DNA from: JANQGH01 sp039819285
GTDB taxonomy: Bacteria; Pseudomonadota; Alphaproteobacteria; DSM-16000; Inquilinaceae
Direction: 5' to 3'
DNA length: 9,280 nucleotides
Assembly: GCA_039819285.1 (NCBI GenBank)
Contig: JBCBSH010000181.1
Coordinates: forward strand, 1-9,280
Shown: positions 5,508 through 9,280 of the stretch, piece after piece
Layout: every line of letters starts with the position of its first letter
Numbering within the stretch: position 1 is the stretch's first letter
Notes under the pieces: model-generated
Seen by the model: only the letters and a program-made list of their open reading frames with translations
The model's database searches: none
What the model was told of the DNA's origin: nothing
Position numbers and translations under genes: made by a program

Positions 5508-6680
5508 CTATCGTGTCTCACTCATCAGTTCACGACCGATCAGCATGCGTCGGATCTCCGACGTGCCGGCGCCGATCTCGTAGAGCTTGGCGTCGCGCAG
5601 CAGGCGGCCCGTTGGATACTCGTTCACATAGCCATAGCCGCCCAGGCACTGGATCGCCTGAAGGGCCATCCAGGTCGCCCGTTCCGCCGCGTGGAGGATG
5701 GCGCCGGCGGCGTCCTTGCGGGTGACCTCGCCCCGGTCGCACGCCTTGCCGACCGCGTAAACGTAGGCCTTGGCTGCATTCATGGTGACGTACATATCGG
5801 CCAGCTTGCCTTGCATCAGCTGAAACTCGCCGATCGGCTGGCCGAACTGCTTGCGCTCATGCACGTAGGGCACGACCACATCCATGCAGGCCTGCATGAT
5901 GCCCAACGGGCCCGCTGCCAGCACGGCGCGCTCGTAATCGAGGCCGGACATCAAGACCTTGACGCCCGTGCCCTCCTTGCCCAGCACGTTTTCCTCCGGC
6001 ACCTCGCAGTCGGTGAACACCAACTCACTGGTGTTCGACCCGCGCATGCCCAACTTGTCCAGCTTCTGGGCCGGGTTGAAGCCCGTCATGCCCTTTTCGA
6101 TGATGAAGGCGGTGATGCCGCGCGGGCCGGCGGCCGGATCGGTCTTGGCGTAGATCACCAGCGTATCGGCGTCAGGGCCGTTGGTGATCCACATCTTGCT
6201 GCCGTTGATGACGTAGCGGTCGCCCTTCTTCTCCGCCCGCGTGCGCATGCCGACCACGTCGGAACCGGCGCCGGGCTCCGACATGGCCAGTGCGCCGACA
6301 TGCTCGCCGGAGATCAGTTTCGGCAGATAGCGCTCGCGCTGTTCGGGGCTGCCGTTCAGGCGCAACTGGTTGACGCAGAGATTGGAATGGGCGCCGTATG
6401 ACAGGCCGACCGCGCCCGAGGCGCGGCTGACCTCCTCCATCGCCACGATGTGCTCCAGATAGCCCATGCCGGAGCCGCCATACTCCTCTTCCACCGTGAT
6501 CCCGAGCAGGCCGAGCGCACCCATCTTCTGCCAGAGGTCGGTGGGGAAATCGTTGGCTTCGTCGATCGCGGCCGCGCGCGGCGCGATCGCGTCCGAGGCG
6601 AAGCTCAAAACCGTGTCGCGCAGCATGTCCGCCGTGTCGCCCAGATCGAAGTTGAGCGACGGCAAGCTGTTCGGGATCAT
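5508..6680 (-). CDS. ivd: Isovaleryl-CoA dehydrogenase
   Basis: A 390-residue FAD flavoprotein of the acyl-CoA dehydrogenase superfamily, full length for isovaleryl-CoA dehydrogenase. It oxidises isovaleryl-CoA to 3-methylcrotonyl-CoA in leucine breakdown, passing electrons to electron-transfer flavoprotein. Visible are the first ACAD signature ALAMSEPGAGSDV (130-142), the FAD/substrate strand MWITNGPDAD (163-172) and Glu250 in GLDYERAVLAAGPLG, the position used as catalytic base by isovaleryl-CoA dehydrogenases rather than the C-terminal Glu of other ACADs. The second signature is the C-terminal block from QCLGGYGYVNEYPTGR (344-359) to the GTSEIRR helix (372-378). The ATG at 6680 gives the usual N-terminus (FDLGDTADMLRD); its ribosome site is poor. 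It lies 25 bases after the DUF3253 stop and is probably the last gene of the maeB-mgtE run. The methylcrotonyl-CoA carboxylase and HMG-CoA lyase genes that often accompany it are not in this window. Confidence 0.93.
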   Translation of the reverse strand: MIPNSLPSLNFDLGDTADMLRDTVLSFASDAIAPRAAAIDEANDFPTDLWQKMGALGLLGITVEEEYGGSGMGYLEHIVAMEEVSRASGAVGLSYGAHSNLCVNQLRLNGSPEQRERYLPKLISGEHVGALAMSEPGAGSDVVGMRTRAEKKGDRYVINGSKMWITNGPDADTLVIYAKTDPAAGPRGITAFIIEKGMTGFNPAQKLDKLGMRGSNTSELVFTDCEVPEENVLGKEGTGVKVLMSGLDYERAVLAAGPLGIMQACMDVVVPYVHERKQFGQPIGEFQLMQGKLADMYVTMNAAKAYVYAVGKACDRGEVTRKDAAGAILHAAERATWMALQAIQCLGGYGYVNEYPTGRLLRDAKLYEIGAGTSEIRRMLIGRELMSETR

Positions 6681-6705
6681 GGCAGGCGGCCCTTGGACAT
6701 AATAT

Positions 6706-6996
6706 TCATATAGTGTCGGCCAGGCGGATGCGCGTCACCCCCCGCGCGTCTTTTGGGTCGACTTTTTCGCCGTTGCGCAGGACGTCGATGCGACCTTGTC
6801 GCGCCAAATGCAGGATCTGCTGTTTGACCGGGTTCAGATAACGCCGCCACGCGTCCGGCCCGTCCTTGGGCTTCACACGCCCCACGGCGAAGCCGCGCGC
6901 GATGTCGGCGGGCGTCGGCGCATCGGCCTCGCCCGCCCGCCCCAGGATATAAGCGACCAGCGGATCTTCCTTCTTGTCGTCAGCGTGTCTGGACAT
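6706..6996 (-). CDS. DUF3253 winged-helix-like small protein
   Basis: A 96-residue cytosolic protein fitting the DUF3253 family, whose members are short with a winged-helix-like fold and no firm function. Landmarks are DPLVAYILGRAGE near the N-terminus (11-23), the TPADIARGF helix (28-36), WRRYLNPVKQQILHLARQGRI (50-70), which reads like a helix-turn-helix, and the closing VDPKDARGVTRIRL (79-92), where P-x-x-A-R-G is typical of the family. The N-terminus is charged (HADDKKED). A DNA-binding role would be a guess from the fold. The ATG lies four bases after the thioesterase stop with a weak ribosome site, so translation is probably coupled to the gene before it. Confidence 0.82.
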   Translation of the reverse strand: MSRHADDKKEDPLVAYILGRAGEADAPTPADIARGFAVGRVKPKDGPDAWRRYLNPVKQQILHLARQGRIDVLRNGEKVDPKDARGVTRIRLADTI

Positions 6997-7000
6997 GTGA

Positions 7001-7444
7001 CTAACCCGACCGGTCCGGAATGCAGATGCAGGTTTGCTGCAACCGCGCGATCAGCGTCGTGCGCTCGCCCGCGTCGGCAAAGACGTCGACCTCAACCACG
7101 GTAAGGGTTCGGCCAGGTCGCAACACGCGCCCCTCGGCCCGGTAACGATCGCCGCGCGCCGGCGCCAGCAGGTTGATCTTGAATTCCACGGCGAGAACAT
7201 TGGTGCCCTCCGGCATCATCGTGGCTGCCGCCAGGCCGCCCGTCGTGTCGGCCAGCAGGGTGGTGATGCCGGCATGCTGATAGCCGTGCTGCTGCGACAG
7301 GTCCGGCTGGGAGGGCATCGACATGGTTGCCGTGCCGTCGCCGACGCTGTCGACGGTGACCCCCATTTTGGCCAGCACCGGCATGCCGTCGGCGATGGCG
7401 CGAACCCGCGCCTCGGTTTGATCTGAGATTACAGCAGTATCCAT
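7001..7444 (-). CDS. PaaI-family hotdog thioesterase
   Basis: A 147-residue hotdog-fold acyl-CoA thioesterase of the PaaI/YbgC-like superfamily, expected to hydrolyse acyl- or aryl-CoA thioesters in the cytosol. The active-site region is visible as QQHGYQHAGITTLLADTTGG (51-70), where Asp66 is the expected catalytic acid and HGxxHAG the signature turn. It is followed by the central strand VLAVEFKINLLAPARGD (83-99) and the typical G-R-V-L-R-P-G-R-T (105-113) on the next strand. The C-terminus is Cys-rich and short (QTCICIPDRSG). Its ATG lies 16 bases inside the end of mgtE, and DUF3253 starts four bases downstream, so it sits in a coupled run. The substrate is unknown. A detoxifying or CoA-recycling role beside the acyl-CoA dehydrogenase is inference. 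Confidence 0.88.
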   Translation of the reverse strand: MDTAVISDQTEARVRAIADGMPVLAKMGVTVDSVGDGTATMSMPSQPDLSQQHGYQHAGITTLLADTTGGLAAATMMPEGTNVLAVEFKINLLAPARGDRYRAEGRVLRPGRTLTVVEVDVFADAGERTTLIARLQQTCICIPDRSG

Positions 7445-8826
7445 GCCGCCAGCCCTAGGAAGGTGAAGAAGCCGACCACGTCGGTGACAGTGGTCAGGAA
7501 GACGCCGGAGGCCACCGCCGGGTCGATGTTCAGGCGTTCAAGGACGAGGGGGATCACCGCACCGGACAGGCCAGCCACGATCAGCGTGATGATCATGGCC
7601 AGGCCGATGACAAAGCCGATCCCCGGATCACCAAACCAAAGCGCGGCGACGGCGCCAACGACAATCGCGAACAGCACACCGTTGATCGCGCCCACCGCAA
7701 TCTCCTTAACAACCATGCGCCGGGCGCTGCGACCCGCCAGTTCCTTGGTCGCCAGCCCGCGCACCGTCACGGTCATGGTCTGGGTGCCGGCATTACCGCC
7801 CATGCTGGCGACGATCGGCATCAAGACGGCCAAGGCCACGACCTGCGCGATCGTGGCCTCGAAGAAGGCGATGACGGCGGAGGCCAGAACGGCGGTCAGA
7901 AAGTTGACGCCGAGCCAGGAAAACCGGCTGCGCGCTGTGTTGGCGACTGTGGACAGGCGGTCCTCCTCCTGCACACCGCCCAGGCGCAGCATGTCTTCCT
8001 GGTTTTCCTCCTGAATGACGTTGACGACATCGTCGACCGTGATGACGCCAAGCAGCTTGCCCCCGTCGTCGACGACCGGGGCCGAGACCAGGCCATATTG
8101 CCGGAACAGGAAAGCGACCTCTTCCTGGTCCATGACCGCCGGGATCGTGCGCACATCCTGATCCATCAGATCGGCCAGCTTCACCGACCGGCGGGAGCGC
8201 AATACGCGGCTGAGCAAGGCGCCGCCGACCGGCCGGTATTTCGGATCGATCATGAAGATCATGTAGAAGTCGTCCGGCAGGACATCGCTGGTGCGCAGAA
8301 AGTCGATGGTCTTGCCCACCGTCCAGAACATCGGCACCGCGACCATCTCGCGCTGCATCAGGCGGCCGGCGGACTCCTCCGGAAAACTCAAACCCTCCTC
8401 GACCAGCAAGCGCGCCGATGTGGGCATGCTGGCCAGGATCTCTTCCCGCTCTTCCTCGTCGAGATCCTCGACCAGGGCGACCGCGTCGTCAGTCACCATC
8501 TCCGTCAGGACGGTCGCGACTTCCTCCGGCCGCAGCAGGGCGACGATCTCGTCGCGCACCTCGTCGTTCAGGTAGGACAGCACCTCCGGCTCGTCGCCCA
8601 ACTGGGGACGGATCAGGTTGACGACGGTGCGCCGATCGTCGGGGTGCAACTGCTCCAGCAGGTCGGCCAGATCAGCCGAGTGCAGGGTGGCGATGGTCTT
8701 CTCAACCCGATTGAGCTTGCCGGCGTCGAGCGCGTCCTCGATCCGGTCGATCAGCGCGCGCAGCTCTTCCGCCGGGCGGTCGCCCGCGCTCTCCATCGTT
8801 TCGGGCTGGTCGACCGTCTGGGTCAC
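7429..8826 (-). CDS. mgtE: Mg2+ transporter MgtE
   Basis: A 465-residue MgtE channel/transporter for Mg2+ uptake across the inner membrane, full length for the family. Domains in order: an acidic helical N-domain (about 20-145, repeats such as HSADLADLLEQL and LRPEEVATVLTEM), two CBS domains (about 150-210 and 215-275, with TIPAVMDQEEVAFLFRQYG and VVDDGGKLLGVITVDDVV), a connecting helix and a five-helix membrane domain (about 305-465). The pore motif PIVASMGGNAGTQ is at 337-349. The conserved Asp of the TTVTDVVGFF segment (Asp449) corresponds to the Mg2+-binding pore residue of the Thermus protein. The cytosolic domains sense Mg2+ and close the pore. The GTG start at 8826 overlaps the malic enzyme stop as GTGA; an ATG ten codons later (8796) has no ribosome site. 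It also overlaps the thioesterase start by 16 bases. Confidence 0.95.
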   Translation of the reverse strand: MTQTVDQPETMESAGDRPAEELRALIDRIEDALDAGKLNRVEKTIATLHSADLADLLEQLHPDDRRTVVNLIRPQLGDEPEVLSYLNDEVRDEIVALLRPEEVATVLTEMVTDDAVALVEDLDEEEREEILASMPTSARLLVEEGLSFPEESAGRLMQREMVAVPMFWTVGKTIDFLRTSDVLPDDFYMIFMIDPKYRPVGGALLSRVLRSRRSVKLADLMDQDVRTIPAVMDQEEVAFLFRQYGLVSAPVVDDGGKLLGVITVDDVVNVIQEENQEDMLRLGGVQEEDRLSTVANTARSRFSWLGVNFLTAVLASAVIAFFEATIAQVVALAVLMPIVASMGGNAGTQTMTVTVRGLATKELAGRSARRMVVKEIAVGAINGVLFAIVVGAVAALWFGDPGIGFVIGLAMIITLIVAGLSGAVIPLVLERLNIDPAVASGVFLTTVTDVVGFFTFLGLAAWILL

Positions 8827-9280
8827 ACCGCCGCGCTTTCTCGCGCCAGGCTTTCAAGTGCCAGGATCGACGCCTCGCGCGCCTCGTGGTCGATCGGGCA
8901 AACGGCTCCCGCAAGCTGGGCGTCGACCGAGGCGATGGCTGTCACGTTGACGATGCCGCGCACCGTCACCGACGGCGTCAGCACATGCGCCGGGCGGGCC
9001 GCGCCCAGAACCAGCGGTCCAATCGAAATCGCCTCGTTGATCGCCTTGATCATGTTGAAGGCGATGTTGGCCGCGTCCAGCGTCGGCATGACCAGCAGGT
9101 TGGCCTCTCCCTGCAAGGTCGAGTTCGGGAAGATTCGGTTGCGAATGCTCTCGTTCAGCGCCGCGTCGGCATGCATCTCGCCATCAACGTCCAAGTCTGG
9201 CTGCCGTCGGCGGATCAGGCTGAGCGCCCGGCGCATCTTGATGGCCGATCCGGTATCGAGCGTGCCGAAGTTCGAATGCG
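8823..9280 (-). CDS. maeB: NADP-dependent malic enzyme, C-terminal part (MaeB type), cut by the window edge
   Basis: Partial: the gene enters from the right edge, and about 151 C-terminal residues are visible, reading in frame from position 9278 (H-S-N-F-G-T). They match the phosphotransacetylase-like C-terminal domain of the large bacterial malic enzyme MaeB (about 750-770 residues in full). Landmarks are DVDGEMHADAAL, RNRIFPNSTLQGEANLLVMP, LDAANIAFNMIK and LVLGAARPAHVLTPSVTVRG. Standalone phosphate acetyltransferase shares the fold, but the SNFG opening and the wording of this block favour MaeB. MaeB converts malate to pyruvate and CO2, producing NADPH and needing a divalent metal; the PTA-like domain is thought to be regulatory (acetyl-CoA sensing). 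The stop codon overlaps the mgtE GTG by four bases. The malic and NAD-binding domains lie outside the window, so identity is by the tail only. Confidence 0.85.
   Translation of the reverse strand, partial: HSNFGTLDTGSAIKMRRALSLIRRRQPDLDVDGEMHADAALNESIRNRIFPNSTLQGEANLLVMPTLDAANIAFNMIKAINEAISIGPLVLGAARPAHVLTPSVTVRGIVNVTAIASVDAQLAGAVCPIDHEAREASILALESLARESAAV

Noticed and set aside
5313..6401. 362-codon plus-strand open frame opposite isovaleryl-CoA dehydrogenase
   Set aside because: Shadow frame: low-complexity His/Ala/Arg/Leu composition and no domain, while the minus strand encodes a full acyl-CoA dehydrogenase with both signatures.
6690..6715. AT-rich patch before isovaleryl-CoA dehydrogenase as a promoter (TATTAT/TATATG on the minus strand)
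   Set aside because: No -35 at proper spacing was found, and a start from the TATTAT box would leave only about a dozen leader bases and omit the AAGGG ribosome-like site.
1..9280. Defence system, prophage, integron or CRISPR locus
   Set aside because: No integrase, transposase, nuclease, toxin-antitoxin pair, repeat-spacer array or attachment-site repeat was seen. Gene content is uniformly metabolic or housekeeping with even GC-rich codon use.

Overview
The window is GC-rich with tightly packed genes. By protein style it is chromosomal DNA of an alphaproteobacterium, probably Rhodospirillales-like. This rests on the isovaleryl-CoA dehydrogenase, thiolase, MaoC, MaeB and MgtE sequences, the strong GC bias and the GTG starts; no phylogenetic marker is present. 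I see no tRNA, rRNA, CRISPR array, insertion sequence, integrase or phage gene. It reads as core metabolism and housekeeping, not as a mobile or defence island.

Layout, left to right. Positions 29-2877 hold four minus-strand genes. In transcription order they are a MaoC-type hydratase, an acetyl-CoA C-acetyltransferase (thiolase), a RidA-family protein and a short-chain dehydrogenase. The MaoC gene starts one base after the stop of a chloramphenicol-phosphotransferase-like kinase (2879-3520), so the five genes may form one transcription unit with a 78-base internal gap. A possible terminator lies at the left edge. Divergent from the kinase, across only 54 bases, is the one plus-strand gene (3575-4750), a JmjC/cupin ribosomal oxygenase of the YcfD/RoxA type that hydroxylates ribosomal protein L16. 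Its stop codon overlaps, tail to tail, the stop of a small unrecognised lipoprotein gene on the minus strand (4747-5388).

The right half is again all minus strand. In transcription order it holds a malic enzyme whose C-terminal phosphotransacetylase-like domain is visible (partial, entering from the right edge), the Mg2+ transporter MgtE (4-base overlap), a PaaI-like hotdog thioesterase (16-base overlap), a DUF3253 winged-helix protein (4-base gap) and isovaleryl-CoA dehydrogenase (25-base gap). The overlaps make a single translationally coupled operon likely.

Together the genes suggest acyl-CoA, branched-chain amino acid and C4/C2 carbon metabolism (IVD, thiolase, hydratase, thioesterase, malic enzyme), with Mg2+ uptake and a ribosome-modifying oxygenase nearby. 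I found no convincing new multi-gene system. The most interesting non-coding signal is a nested inverted repeat in the leader of the lipoprotein gene that would sequester its Shine-Dalgarno sequence. Second is the close coupling of the CPT-like kinase to a CoA-metabolism cluster.
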